Below, in pieces: positions 38,981 through 47,896 of a DNA stretch of 64,000 bases; position 1 is the stretch's first letter; the number at the start of each line of letters is the position of its first letter. The translations under genes and the position numbers were made by a program. Location: contig CANMWG010000001.1 of the NCBI GenBank assembly GCA_947501555.1, forward strand, positions 1,054,001 to 1,118,000. Reading direction: 5' to 3'. The DNA is from an uncultured Paracoccaceae bacterium. Its GTDB lineage: Bacteria > Pseudomonadota > Alphaproteobacteria > Rhodobacterales > Rhodobacteraceae. The notes under the pieces were generated by a model. The model was not told the DNA's origin and searched no databases. It saw nothing but the letters and a program-made list of their open reading frames with translations.

Positions 38981-39465
38981 CGAATCGCTTCAGGCCAATA
39001 AAGCGGGGTTCCAACATGCCTCATCCTAGTGCAAATTTCCAAACAACATGTACATCCATTCCCAAATAACTGCGCATGCAGTCTCAACAAGACTGCTCAA
39101 GCATATGTCGCATGGGTTGGCCGAAATTGCAGCTCAGACCGGACCTTTGCAGCTCGGTGTGTCGATGTCAGCTCTGCGGGACAAAGTACTCCTTGGGCGA
39201 TTTCCAGACATTCGCAGAAAATACATTCAATACGTAGGAACGTTGTAAAGTAGGGTTTCCAGTCATCATTTGACGGACTGGCACCTTCATTTCGTTAGGA
39301 ACCTCAGTAGCGGACAGCGTATGTGGTTCTAGGTCCCTGGCCTACGTTGTTTTGCCATTAAAGTTCCTTTCCCTCCCAAATTGCGTCCGTCCCGATGGAG
39401 TGAGACGACGGGAATTCCCAGTTCGGTCATGAGGTGTCCATGATTTAACAACTGGGATTCCCAAT
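38981..39465. other. intergenic region with inverted repeat
   Basis: Two overlapping short plus-strand frames (39029-39253 and 39048-39248) have no family match and no ribosome site. The 3' end of the region holds a long imperfect inverted repeat (next entry). The region may be the scar of an insertion that also destroyed the DUF2189 gene. Confidence 0.35.
39410..39462. repeat. inverted repeat directly before the S41 gene
   Basis: GGGAATTCCCAGTT (39410-39423) pairs with AACTGGGATTCCC (39450-39462), one base shorter; TCATG and CATGA pair inside the loop. The ATG of the next gene is three bases after the right arm, so the ribosome site would be inside the stem. Confidence 0.6.
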
Positions 39466-40899
39466 ATGTATCGACACTCACGAACCGTCATTTCAATGGC
39501 GGTATGTCTTCAACTTTTGGCCTGCGGAACCGGAGTTTCGAGAGAAGCTGTCGCCCTCTATGCGCGTTTGAACGGGGTCTTTGTCAGCGATGGCTATGGT
39601 TACGTTGTCGATTTGCGCGGCGACACGCGGGACATTTATCACTTATCTATCGATACTTGCGTCTTTGATGAAGACACCAGCGCAGTCATTCAGCAGCTCC
39701 TTGGGCCGGACGATGTTATTGAAGCGGCTGATGGCCAAAGTTTCGCTTATGGCAGTGCGTATGAGCCTCACAAGATAACATTTCATCGGATTGCAGCGCT
39801 TCCTGCTGCTTGTGTGACGCCACTGCCGGACACGCCGCAGGGCAACTTTGATGCCTTTGCTGCGACTTTTACCGCGCATTACGCGTTCCTTGATCTTCAT
39901 GGTGTGAACTGGCCGCAACAGGTTGCCTCGGCTCGCTCAAAACTGACTTCGTCCACGACAGATGAAGACCTCTTTGCCTTGTTCGACGAGATGATGGCGC
40001 CGCTTGAGGATAGCCATCTATCGTTGGATGCTGAAATCAATGGTCGTGAATTCAGTGTCGCCCCCGTTACAACCGCCTTAAGTCGTGGTGCGATCCGGCT
40101 AGCCGCTGAAAATGGTACATCGAAACAAAAGGTCGTGCTGTCCGCACTTGATGATTATTGGAACCAAGGTGTCGCTGAGACCATCCTGCAAGGTCAAGGA
40201 CACGAGACCGCCGGTGGTAAACTACAATATGGTTTGATCGACGGCACGATCGGCTACATCAATGTGTTGATGCTGATGGGCTATACCAGCGATGGTTTTT
40301 CATCCGACGCATCCGAGTTGGATGACGCTGCCGAATATCAACTGATCAATGCGATCCTAGACGAAATAATGATCAGTTTTGACGAGGCCAACGTCAGTGC
40401 CGTCATCGTTGATGCCAGCCTTAACTTTGGCGGTAGTGACTATATGGGACGTGAAATTGCGGCCCGTTTTGCCGACAAACAGCGGCTTGCTTATACCAAG
40501 TCGCCATTTGACGCAGCAGGTGCGCCGGAAACCTCCGTATATGTTGTGCCAACAGATCGGCCTTCGTTTGATGGACCTGTCTATTTGATGACAACGGATT
40601 CCACCGTCAGCGCGGGCGAAATCATGGCAATGGCGCTGCGTGCATTGCCTAATGTCACGCATGTTGGGCAACCGACCAACGGGTCGCATTCCGATGTGTT
40701 GAACAAGGCGCTGCCGAATGGCTGGCCCCTTACGTTATCCAACGAAATCTACCGCGACCATACCGGTATCGCGTGGGAAGGACGTGGCATCCCGCCCGAA
40801 ATCCCGCTGGATATTTTTAATGAGACAACCCTTGTCGATGACCATCCGGCTGCCGTCGCAGCCCTCGTCACACACATCCAATCCGACTTAAATAAATAA
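39466..40899 (+). CDS. S41 family (C-terminal processing) peptidase lipoprotein
   Basis: A 477-residue protein with a lipoprotein signal (LQLLAC, Cys at about 20). A domain of ~100 residues with three cysteines follows, then the S41 core: LDLHGVNW, a helical cap, GTIGYINV near residue 265, and the nucleophile segment STVSAGEIM near residue 385 with its Ser. No PDZ domain is evident, as in tricorn-like or interphotoreceptor-retinoid-type members. It lies upstream of a MipA/OmpV gene with 15 bases between them and an AraC gene, forming an accessory cassette. The substrate is unknown. Confidence 0.8.
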   Translation: MYRHSRTVISMAVCLQLLACGTGVSREAVALYARLNGVFVSDGYGYVVDLRGDTRDIYHLSIDTCVFDEDTSAVIQQLLGPDDVIEAADGQSFAYGSAYEPHKITFHRIAALPAACVTPLPDTPQGNFDAFAATFTAHYAFLDLHGVNWPQQVASARSKLTSSTTDEDLFALFDEMMAPLEDSHLSLDAEINGREFSVAPVTTALSRGAIRLAAENGTSKQKVVLSALDDYWNQGVAETILQGQGHETAGGKLQYGLIDGTIGYINVLMLMGYTSDGFSSDASELDDAAEYQLINAILDEIMISFDEANVSAVIVDASLNFGGSDYMGREIAARFADKQRLAYTKSPFDAAGAPETSVYVVPTDRPSFDGPVYLMTTDSTVSAGEIMAMALRALPNVTHVGQPTNGSHSDVLNKALPNGWPLTLSNEIYRDHTGIAWEGRGIPPEIPLDIFNETTLVDDHPAAVAALVTHIQSDLNK

Positions 40900-40914
40900 C
40901 GAAAGACCTCACTG

Positions 40915-41637
40915 ATGAAACTATTTCAAACAACGCTGCTCTTCGGGACTATGCTGTCAACGCCTGCCTTGGCCGAAGGGGCATTCACACTGGGCGCGTT
41001 CACCAGCAACGACACCAGCGTTTACATCGATCACGATGACTGGAGCCTTATGCCCTATGTCGCGTATGACACAGATCGTTTTCACATCGGATTTGATGGG
41101 ATAACGTATCACCTATTGGATACCGATCAAACGGCGGTATCGGTTGGTGCAACGACAAACTACGGTGATATTTTTGATCAAGAAATCGCGTTGTTCGATG
41201 GGTTAGACCGCGAGGCAGATTTGCAAATCGAACTTACGGGTAGCCACGATTTTGGCGGGTTCTTTGTCGAAGGTGAAGTCGCAGTGGACGTCTCCGACGC
41301 CAAAAGCGGACACCTCGCGACCGTCGCCGCAGGCTATGCGGCTGATCTATCGTTCGCTTCACTGTCCTTGAAGGGCGGGATGACTTACACGTCCGACGAA
41401 CATAACCAATATTACTACGGCGTTAGCACGGATGAAGCCACCGCCGACCGCGCTGAATATCTGGCTGATGACGCTTTTTTGCCGTTTATCGCACTTGAAG
41501 CCCTTATGCCGGTTTCCGACAATGTAGTCATTGTGGCACAGATTGAGTTTAGAGATCTGGATGATGTGAAAGACAGCCCTTTGCTTGATGATGACACCAG
41601 CACATCGGCGCTGTTAGGTATCGCTTATCAGTTTTAA
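40915..41637 (+). CDS. MipA/OmpV family outer-membrane protein
   Basis: A 240-residue protein with a cleavable signal peptide (1-20, ending ALA). The mature part is made of alternating beta strands with Asp-rich loops and ends in a C-terminal aromatic residue (IAYQF), the signal for insertion by the Bam complex. The pattern fits the MipA/OmpV family, predicted outer-membrane barrels of 10-12 strands. It is 15 bases after the S41 gene, so probably co-transcribed. Confidence 0.8.
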   Translation: MKLFQTTLLFGTMLSTPALAEGAFTLGAFTSNDTSVYIDHDDWSLMPYVAYDTDRFHIGFDGITYHLLDTDQTAVSVGATTNYGDIFDQEIALFDGLDREADLQIELTGSHDFGGFFVEGEVAVDVSDAKSGHLATVAAGYAADLSFASLSLKGGMTYTSDEHNQYYYGVSTDEATADRAEYLADDAFLPFIALEALMPVSDNVVIVAQIEFRDLDDVKDSPLLDDDTSTSALLGIAYQF

Positions 41638-41725
41638 TGACATGTGGGTGCAGGGAACTTTTGCTCTGCGCCCGCGACAGGCGACAGGCGACACGGTCGT
41701 GTCGTCGCTATAGACCGGAATACCA

Positions 41726-42901
41726 ATGCCATTCGCCGCCCTTATCATCATCATTCACAGCACGCTCGTCGGGCTATGTCTGTTTTGCGCAAACCTGTTG
41801 TTGCTTCGTCGCAGGGATGAGGGTGTTTATGTGCCTTTGGCCTTATTATTCTTGTTCCAAGGGCTTAGCTTTTTACCTGATTTGATCGCCGAAGCTATCT
41901 ATGGACCCGACGCACAAACATCATGGCAGATCTACCTCAACGTGCTGATCAGCCCTCTTGATTTAGCCAGCCCTTTATTGTTCTGGCTTTATGTCCGCGC
42001 TTTGACCACTGAAGGGCCGGTCATGGTTGTACCCGGGAAATTTTGGCATGCGGCGCCAATCATCGCGGCATCATTATGCATCACGCCTGTGGTCGCCTTG
42101 CCCGCAGATATTTTGAACGGAATTATTCCGCCACCACCCGAACTGATGCCGAATATCCAGTTGATCATGCAGCTCTTGCTGGTCGCTGATATTATATTTA
42201 TGGCAATCGTCACCGTTTATATCACGCTGACTATGCGCATGCTGCGGGTCTACAGCAAAAGGCTGCGGGACATTTTTGCCAGTACTGAAAACCGTGAACT
42301 GACATGGATTTGGCTGATTACCATAAGTGCAGGTATTTATTTGTTGGTAGGCTTTTTTGATACGTTATCGGAAAGCCTTGACTGGAATGCGGCTGTGACG
42401 GAAGCTCCTGTTTTTAAAGTACTGACAGAATTCATTATTCTGGTGTTGATGTGGATTATTGGGGTCTGGGGACTGCGCCAGCGTCCGGGCCTACGGTCGC
42501 CAACCGTTGAGCCTATAACGGAGCAGATTGGTCCGGAACTATCCAAATACAAACACTCAGCGCTTGATAACGAGAGGGCAAAGCGTATCGCTGCAAAGAT
42601 TGAAACCGCGATGCAGGCGGATCAGCTTTACCGCGACCCCAATCTGTCGCTTTGGGACTTATCAAAGCACATATCGGTTACCTCGCATTATGTGTCGCAG
42701 ACTTTGAACACCAAGTTGGGCCGCAGTTTTTTTGACTACGTTAATTCGTGGCGGATCAAAGATGCTGTCACGCGATTGACGACAACTGACGAAACGACCT
42801 TGATGATCGCACTGGATGTGGGCTTCAACTCGCGGTCATCGTTCTACAAGGCCTTCAAACGCGAGACTGGGAAAACGCCGCGAGACATACGGGAACAGTG
42901 A
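41726..42901 (+). CDS. membrane-anchored AraC-family regulator
   Basis: A 391-residue protein. The N-terminal ~250 residues hold seven hydrophobic segments (about 5-27, 33-53, 68-92, 105-125, 140-168, 195-215, 228-248). The C-terminal ~100 residues form the two helix-turn-helix units of an AraC domain (DLSKHISVTSHYVSQTL, then ALDVGFNSRSSFYKAFKRETG with the family PRDIR end). A seven-helix sensor joined to AraC suggests direct response to a membrane or periplasmic ligand. It probably controls the S41/OmpV pair upstream. Confidence 0.88.
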   Translation: MPFAALIIIIHSTLVGLCLFCANLLLLRRRDEGVYVPLALLFLFQGLSFLPDLIAEAIYGPDAQTSWQIYLNVLISPLDLASPLLFWLYVRALTTEGPVMVVPGKFWHAAPIIAASLCITPVVALPADILNGIIPPPPELMPNIQLIMQLLLVADIIFMAIVTVYITLTMRMLRVYSKRLRDIFASTENRELTWIWLITISAGIYLLVGFFDTLSESLDWNAAVTEAPVFKVLTEFIILVLMWIIGVWGLRQRPGLRSPTVEPITEQIGPELSKYKHSALDNERAKRIAAKIETAMQADQLYRDPNLSLWDLSKHISVTSHYVSQTLNTKLGRSFFDYVNSWRIKDAVTRLTTTDETTLMIALDVGFNSRSSFYKAFKRETGKTPRDIREQ

Positions 42902-43235
42902 TATCCCTCATCAGGCCACCGCATATTGATCCCATAACATTTGCAACGCACACGATTAGATTGCATCTGTTCGGCACGCCGCTTTCAATGTCAGATTTTG
43001 GAAACCTATACCGCAGGGCCAAACGATCGGGTCAATGTCGGGTTTGGGGCGTGATTTCAGGGGCAAAATTTGAACTATCCCGACAGCGGACATTAGCTGC
43101 ACCGCAGAAATTCGGTAAGGAGGGCTCGAACCCGACATTCGTTGCGGAACACATGAACGTCAGCTCCTAGTATCGCCGAGTCTTAGTAAGATTGCGCGGC
43201 AATGTTATCGGGATAGGGGCAGCAATCAACTGGGA
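42902..43235. other. intergenic region with degenerate repeat-like sequence
   Basis: No gene. The minus strand carries short blocks such as CGAATGTCGGGTTCG and TAATGTCCGCTGTCGGG that resemble blocks in other intergenic gaps of this window (near 29825 and 54200). Confidence 0.4.
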
Positions 43236-43496
43236 ATATGCACCCGGCTCAACCCGGACACATTCGACAACGCCAGATCGCAGCTACTGCAAGATGGAGT
43301 TGCGATTCCGCAGGAATGTACCATCGCGAGCAGCGGCGTGCGGCTGATTTATTGGGCAACCGACGATAATCCAAATGGGTTCTTCTTTGAAATTGCTGAT
43401 CTGGACAACCCCGCTAAACAAGATCGGATCGATGGCATAAGGCGTGCAGCCGCGCAATGGGACGGGACAGAGGCCGTCGTCGAAGTCAGCCGGTAA
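43236..43496 (+). pseudogene. C-terminal fragment of a VOC (glyoxalase-like) protein
   Basis: A plus-strand frame ending at TAA 43494-43496 lacks any start codon but reads convincingly as protein over ~85 codons (NPDTFDNARSQLL, then GVRLIYWATDDNPNGFFFEI and RAAAQWDGTEAV). The last two segments fit the end of VOC-superfamily proteins, where a metal-ligand Glu closes the barrel and a AAAxWDG helix follows. The N-terminal half is missing, so this is a remnant. The left boundary is approximate. Confidence 0.5.
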
Positions 43497-43503
43497 CCCA
43501 GCG

Positions 43504-44010
43504 TTACTGGCTCTGGCCCGCCAGCCAGTCCTGAAAGGCCGCATCATCCGAAACATGCAAAGGCGGTGGAATGACGGTTGTTGGCAGATCGCAGAATGAG
43601 CCGCAGTCGCCCAGATACTCCCCTTGGATCAAAGGGCCTATCTCAAGTACGGTGATCCGTCCTGGCACAATGTCTTCATTGATGCCGAGTTCCGGGTAGG
43701 AAAACGGCTGCAAGGTATCGTTTGATTTTGCGGTCAATGAAATTTCTATGTCTGCAGGCACGACGATGGCATCCGTGATCTCAAACGGTCCTACAGTTGT
43801 TGGCGTTGCCCCACGCTGATCAATAAGGGCCAGCATCCAAACATCACCTTCCACGGCAATGTCCAAAACGAAATCTGCCTCCTGTGGGGCATCAGGCAGG
43901 TTCTGCAACGCATCGAGCATTGGTGCTATCAACAACCGATTTAAGGCCACAGCAAACACAAGGTATGCCAGCGCGAAAATCAGGGCCCCAGTTAAGAATT
44001 TGCGCAACAT
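43504..44010 (-). CDS. cytochrome oxidase subunit II-like protein without full CuA site
   Basis: A 168-residue protein with one N-terminal membrane anchor (~5-30) and a periplasmic cupredoxin-like domain (~45-150). The fold pattern of COX2 is evident: VPADIEISLTAKSND, then a PELG segment, VPGR, and GDCGSFC. Cys136 and Cys140 keep the Cys-x3-Cys spacing. The other CuA ligands appear lost: Gln101 in place of the first His, Ser138 for the bridging Glu, Thr144 for the second His and Ile147 for Met. So it is unlikely to bind a binuclear copper centre, though a single metal or a disulfide is possible. No oxidase gene is nearby. Confidence 0.65.
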   Translation of the reverse strand: MLRKFLTGALIFALAYLVFAVALNRLLIAPMLDALQNLPDAPQEADFVLDIAVEGDVWMLALIDQRGATPTTVGPFEITDAIVVPADIEISLTAKSNDTLQPFSYPELGINEDIVPGRITVLEIGPLIQGEYLGDCGSFCDLPTTVIPPPLHVSDDAAFQDWLAGQSQ

Positions 44011-44025
44011 GCCAGTGCCTGTTCC

Positions 44026-45150
44026 CTACTCTGCGTTGGCCGCGTCGCGCCCTTTGCCAGACATGCCTTGCGCCAAGGTCGCCGCCATCAAGCCGTCCAA
44101 GTCGCCATCCAAGACACCCTTGGTATCAGATGTCGTGTAGCTGGTCCGCAGGTCTTTCACCTGTTGGTAAGGCTGTAGTACATAAGACCGGATCTGGTTG
44201 CCCCAACCCGCATCCCCCGCACTTTCATGCGCTTCATTCACCAAAGCCGAGCGTTTATCCAATTCAATCTGATACAATTGCGATTTCAACGCCTTCATCG
44301 CGATATCGCGGTTCTGGTGTTGGGACTTCACAGAACTTGTAACCACGATCCCGGTGGGATGGTGGGTGATGCGCACGGCCGAATCTGTGGTGTTCACGTG
44401 CTGACCACCCGCACCCGAAGACCGATAGGTATCAATCCGAATATCAGCCGGGTTGACCTCAATCTCGATGTTGTCGTCAACCACCGGATAGACCTTCACG
44501 GATGTAAAAGACGTATGGCGCTTGGCGGCACTGTCAAACGGCGAAATCCGGACCAAACGGTGGGTGCCGCTTTCGGACTTCAGCCAACCATAAGCGTTGT
44601 GGCCACTGATCTTGTAGCTGGCCGATTTGATGCCGGCCTCATCACCCGCCTGCTCCGATTGCAATTCAACCTTGTAGCCTTTCTTCTCGGCCCAACGCAC
44701 ATACATCCGGGCGAGCATATTGGCCCAGTCACAGCTTTCAGTCCCACCAGCGCCTGCGTTGATATCCAGGAACGTGTCATTGGCGTCGGCCTCGCCGTCC
44801 AACAGGGCCTCCAGCTCTTTCTGGGCGGCCTTGTCTTTCAGGGTGGCAAGGGCGGTCTCGGCTTCGCTTACGACCTCGGCATCATCTTCCATCTCGCCCA
44901 GTTCAATCAGCTCAACATTATCGGCCAAGTCCTGACTGATCGTGTCGTAATTTGTAATAGCATCGACCAGCAACTGACGATCACGCATCAGCTTTTGGGC
45001 GGCATCAGGGTCATCCCAAAGGGTTGGGTCCTCAACACGGGCGTTGAATTCCTCAAGCCGGTGCGGGGCGGTTTCCCGGTCCATTCGCTGGGCAAGCAGG
45101 TTCAGCGATTTTTCAATCGCTTCCACGATATTCTGGGTCTCTGCGCGCAT
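44026..45150 (-). CDS. prfB: peptide chain release factor 2
   Basis: Reads UGA and UAA stop codons and triggers peptide release. The 374-residue protein has the codon-recognition tripeptide SPF in RISPFDSAAKRHTSF and the catalytic GGQ in SSGAGGQHVN. The frame is continuous: the in-frame UGA and +1 frameshift used for autoregulation in E. coli are absent, as in many alphaproteobacteria. It lies downstream of mrcA, 69 bases away, on the same strand. Confidence 0.97.
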   Translation of the reverse strand: MRAETQNIVEAIEKSLNLLAQRMDRETAPHRLEEFNARVEDPTLWDDPDAAQKLMRDRQLLVDAITNYDTISQDLADNVELIELGEMEDDAEVVSEAETALATLKDKAAQKELEALLDGEADANDTFLDINAGAGGTESCDWANMLARMYVRWAEKKGYKVELQSEQAGDEAGIKSASYKISGHNAYGWLKSESGTHRLVRISPFDSAAKRHTSFTSVKVYPVVDDNIEIEVNPADIRIDTYRSSGAGGQHVNTTDSAVRITHHPTGIVVTSSVKSQHQNRDIAMKALKSQLYQIELDKRSALVNEAHESAGDAGWGNQIRSYVLQPYQQVKDLRTSYTTSDTKGVLDGDLDGLMAATLAQGMSGKGRDAANAE

Positions 45151-45219
45151 GGGGCACCTGTTATGGTCGGATGAATTGTCAGAGGGTCTTACAGCGGGTC
45201 AGGCGTCGCGACAAGCCGG

Positions 45220-47733
45220 TCAGTAAAGACCGCCCGTCGACAACGTCCCAAAGCTGGCTTTGGGCCCCACAGTTGCCGTTCCGCCGGTTGAGGTCGTGAC
45301 CTCACGGCCGGCACGCGGCACTTCATCAAACAGCGGCAGATCCGCGGCCATCGCAAAACCACCGTCAAACATGATGCCGAACAATGGCTCTTCGCCGGGA
45401 CGGAAACACTCTGCAATCACATTATCGCCCGAAGCTTCAGGAGGCAGACGCGCACCACTGAAACGGTCGATCTTGATGAACTGACAGGATTCGGGCACCT
45501 CAAAGGGGCCCGCACCATAGCGCTCAATCGCTTCTGACATAAACCGGTTGAATACAGGGCCACATGTCCCCCCACCCGAGGCACCACGGCCCAAGGTGCG
45601 TGGCGTGTCATAGCCAATATAGCAGCCCGCCACGATATTGGACGAAAAGCCCACAAACCACACATCTTTGGCGTCGTTGGTAGTACCGGTCTTACCAGCA
45701 ATCGGCACAGGCAGGTTCACACTGCCAGAGGCCGTGCCGCGATCCACAACGCCCCGCATCATAGATGTCAGCTGATAGGCAGTGATCTCATTCATCACCC
45801 GTGCGCGATTTGAAACAACACGGGGTGCTTCGCCCTCGGCCAAGACATAGCCTTCGCAATTTACACAATTACGCTGATCATGGCGATAAACCGTATTACC
45901 GTAACGGTCCTGCACGCGGTCCACCAAGGTCGGCTCCACCCGCTCGCCACCATTGGCAAACATCGCATAGGCGGCCACCATCTTGAACAATGTGGTCTCA
46001 TCCGACCCGAGCGAGGCGGCCAACACGCGGTTCATATCCTGATACACACCAAAGCGTTCCGCATAGAGCCCGACGGTATCAATCCCGATTTCTTGGGCCA
46101 GCCGGATTGTCATCAAGTTCCGAGATCGCTCAATCCCAGTGCGCAGCGGGGTTGGACCGTAGAACTGGTTTGAGGCATTGCGCGGCCGCCAGACACCGTC
46201 ACCTGTATCAATAGCAATCGGGGCATCCACAACGATCGTGGCCGGGGAATAGCCACTGTCCAAAGCAGCGGCATAAACGAAGGGCTTGAACGAAGATCCG
46301 GGTTGACGCTGGGCTTGGGTGGCGCGGTTAAAGACCGAATGCTGATAACTAAAGCCACCCTGCATGGCGATCACACGGCCGGTGTTGACGTCCATGGCCA
46401 TAAAACCGCCCTGCACTTCTGGGACCTGCCGCAAGGACCAGCGCTCAAAATTGCCATCACTGTCGTTCAAACGACGGACATAAACCACATCGCCGGGGGT
46501 GTAATTGTCAAAGAAATCACCTGCCAGCCAACGGATATCGACGCGGGGCACCACAAAGGGCTCAGCCTCTGTTTCAACAACGTCCTCGATACCGATGGTC
46601 AGCGTATTTTCAGCAACGTCCCGAATAACAGCCGGATACCACTGACCACCTAGGTCAATATCACGGGCCACATCAACGTTGCGCAAGGCGGCGCGCCATG
46701 CTTCTTCGGTGCCTAAAGTTTCCTCTGGGATGGTCTCACCTGTGCCGCGCCATTCCCCGATATTACGGTCATATTCCTCAAGGGCTGTTTGCAGCGAATG
46801 GCGGGCCGTAACCTGCAATTCGGGATCAACGGTGGCACGAATGGACAACCCGCCCGAGAAAAACTCCTCTTCGCCAAAGTTCTGGCTCAGCTGGCGGCGA
46901 ATTTCATCGGTAAAGTAGTCACGATCCGGCAGGCTGTTGCGGAAACTGTCATAATCACCACCCTGTACAGACAGCAACGGGGCTTCGCGCTCGGCATCGT
47001 AAGTGACCTGATCGATATAGCCATTCTCAAACATCTCACGCAGCGTGTTGTTGCGCCAGAAAATCGCAGCATCGCGGTCACGCACAGGGTGGCGGTTGCT
47101 GGGGGATTTGGGCAATGAGGCCAGATAGGCGGCTTCACCGGGGCTCAGCTCGGTCAGGGGTTTGTTGAAATAGGTCAAAGCTGCGGCGGTCACACCAAAG
47201 CTGTTCTGGCCCAGAAAAATTTCGTTCAGGTAAAGCTCAAGAATACGTTCCTTGGGCATGGCCCCTTCAATACGGGTGGCCAGAATGATTTCCTTGATCT
47301 TCCGCTCAGCCGAGCGCGAACCATCAAGCAGGAAGTTCTTCATAACCTGCTGCGTAATGGTCGAGGCACCGCGTAGGTTTTCACCACGAGATTGCACCGC
47401 ATCCACAAAAGCAGACACCATGCCCATGGCATCAAACCCGCCATGTTCGTAAAAGTTCTTGTCCTCAGCCGAAATAAAGGCCTGCTTCACAATATCAGGG
47501 ATCTCCTCGGCCGGGGTGAACAGGCGACGTTCCAGCGCAAATTCATCAATAATACGCCCTTCGCTCGAATAGATCCGGCTGATGGTCTTGGGGGTGTATT
47601 GCGACAGGGTCTCATAGCTGGGCAAATCGCGGCCATACAGAAACAAGACGCCGCCAATACCAAGCGCGCCCATGATCATGCCAAGGGTCATCAGCGTGAA
47701 AAGACCGCCGAAAAATGAAAGAACAAAGCGCAA
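45220..47733 (-). CDS. mrcA: penicillin-binding protein 1A
   Basis: Bifunctional peptidoglycan synthase of the inner membrane. N-terminal membrane anchor, then glycosyltransferase domain (EDKNFYEHGG, STITQQVMKNFLL, LYLNEIFLGQNSFG) and transpeptidase domain (SxxK in GSSFKPF, KTGTTND). An OB-like insertion lies between them. The frame runs on to 48069 without a family-like N-terminus. Homologues begin MLRF.LSFFGG, which here corresponds to TTG codons at 47734-47736 or 47731-47733, so a TTG start is proposed; no good ATG or ribosome site is visible. About 837 residues. The gene begins exactly where an opposite-strand insert begins. Confidence 0.92.
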   Translation of the reverse strand: MRFVLSFFGGLFTLMTLGMIMGALGIGGVLFLYGRDLPSYETLSQYTPKTISRIYSSEGRIIDEFALERRLFTPAEEIPDIVKQAFISAEDKNFYEHGGFDAMGMVSAFVDAVQSRGENLRGASTITQQVMKNFLLDGSRSAERKIKEIILATRIEGAMPKERILELYLNEIFLGQNSFGVTAAALTYFNKPLTELSPGEAAYLASLPKSPSNRHPVRDRDAAIFWRNNTLREMFENGYIDQVTYDAEREAPLLSVQGGDYDSFRNSLPDRDYFTDEIRRQLSQNFGEEEFFSGGLSIRATVDPELQVTARHSLQTALEEYDRNIGEWRGTGETIPEETLGTEEAWRAALRNVDVARDIDLGGQWYPAVIRDVAENTLTIGIEDVVETEAEPFVVPRVDIRWLAGDFFDNYTPGDVVYVRRLNDSDGNFERWSLRQVPEVQGGFMAMDVNTGRVIAMQGGFSYQHSVFNRATQAQRQPGSSFKPFVYAAALDSGYSPATIVVDAPIAIDTGDGVWRPRNASNQFYGPTPLRTGIERSRNLMTIRLAQEIGIDTVGLYAERFGVYQDMNRVLAASLGSDETTLFKMVAAYAMFANGGERVEPTLVDRVQDRYGNTVYRHDQRNCVNCEGYVLAEGEAPRVVSNRARVMNEITAYQLTSMMRGVVDRGTASGSVNLPVPIAGKTGTTNDAKDVWFVGFSSNIVAGCYIGYDTPRTLGRGASGGGTCGPVFNRFMSEAIERYGAGPFEVPESCQFIKIDRFSGARLPPEASGDNVIAECFRPGEEPLFGIMFDGGFAMAADLPLFDEVPRAGREVTTSTGGTATVGPKASFGTLSTGGLY

Positions 47734-47896
47734 CAATGTGTATGTCCATATCTTGATGGTGACACCCGAGGGTATACGCCTGTTGGGCCCAATGGTCAAA
47801 AGGCCAAATGTGCATTTCGGCAAATCGACGCCACGCAGTGCATCACGATTGAAAGAGACGTTGCAGCGGCAACACTTTCCCGGCATGCCCTGCCCC

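Noticed and set aside
43110..43150. GGGTTCGAGCCC on the minus strand, like a tRNA T-arm
   Set aside because: No acceptor stem, D-arm or anticodon arm can be folded around it.
42898..43170. 90-codon frame after the AraC gene
   Set aside because: Composition is unlike a protein, and it covers the degenerate intergenic sequence; overlap with the AraC stop is by chance.
44026..45150. Programmed frameshift in prfB
   Set aside because: The frame is continuous through the N-terminal region, with no in-frame TGA, so no frameshift is needed.
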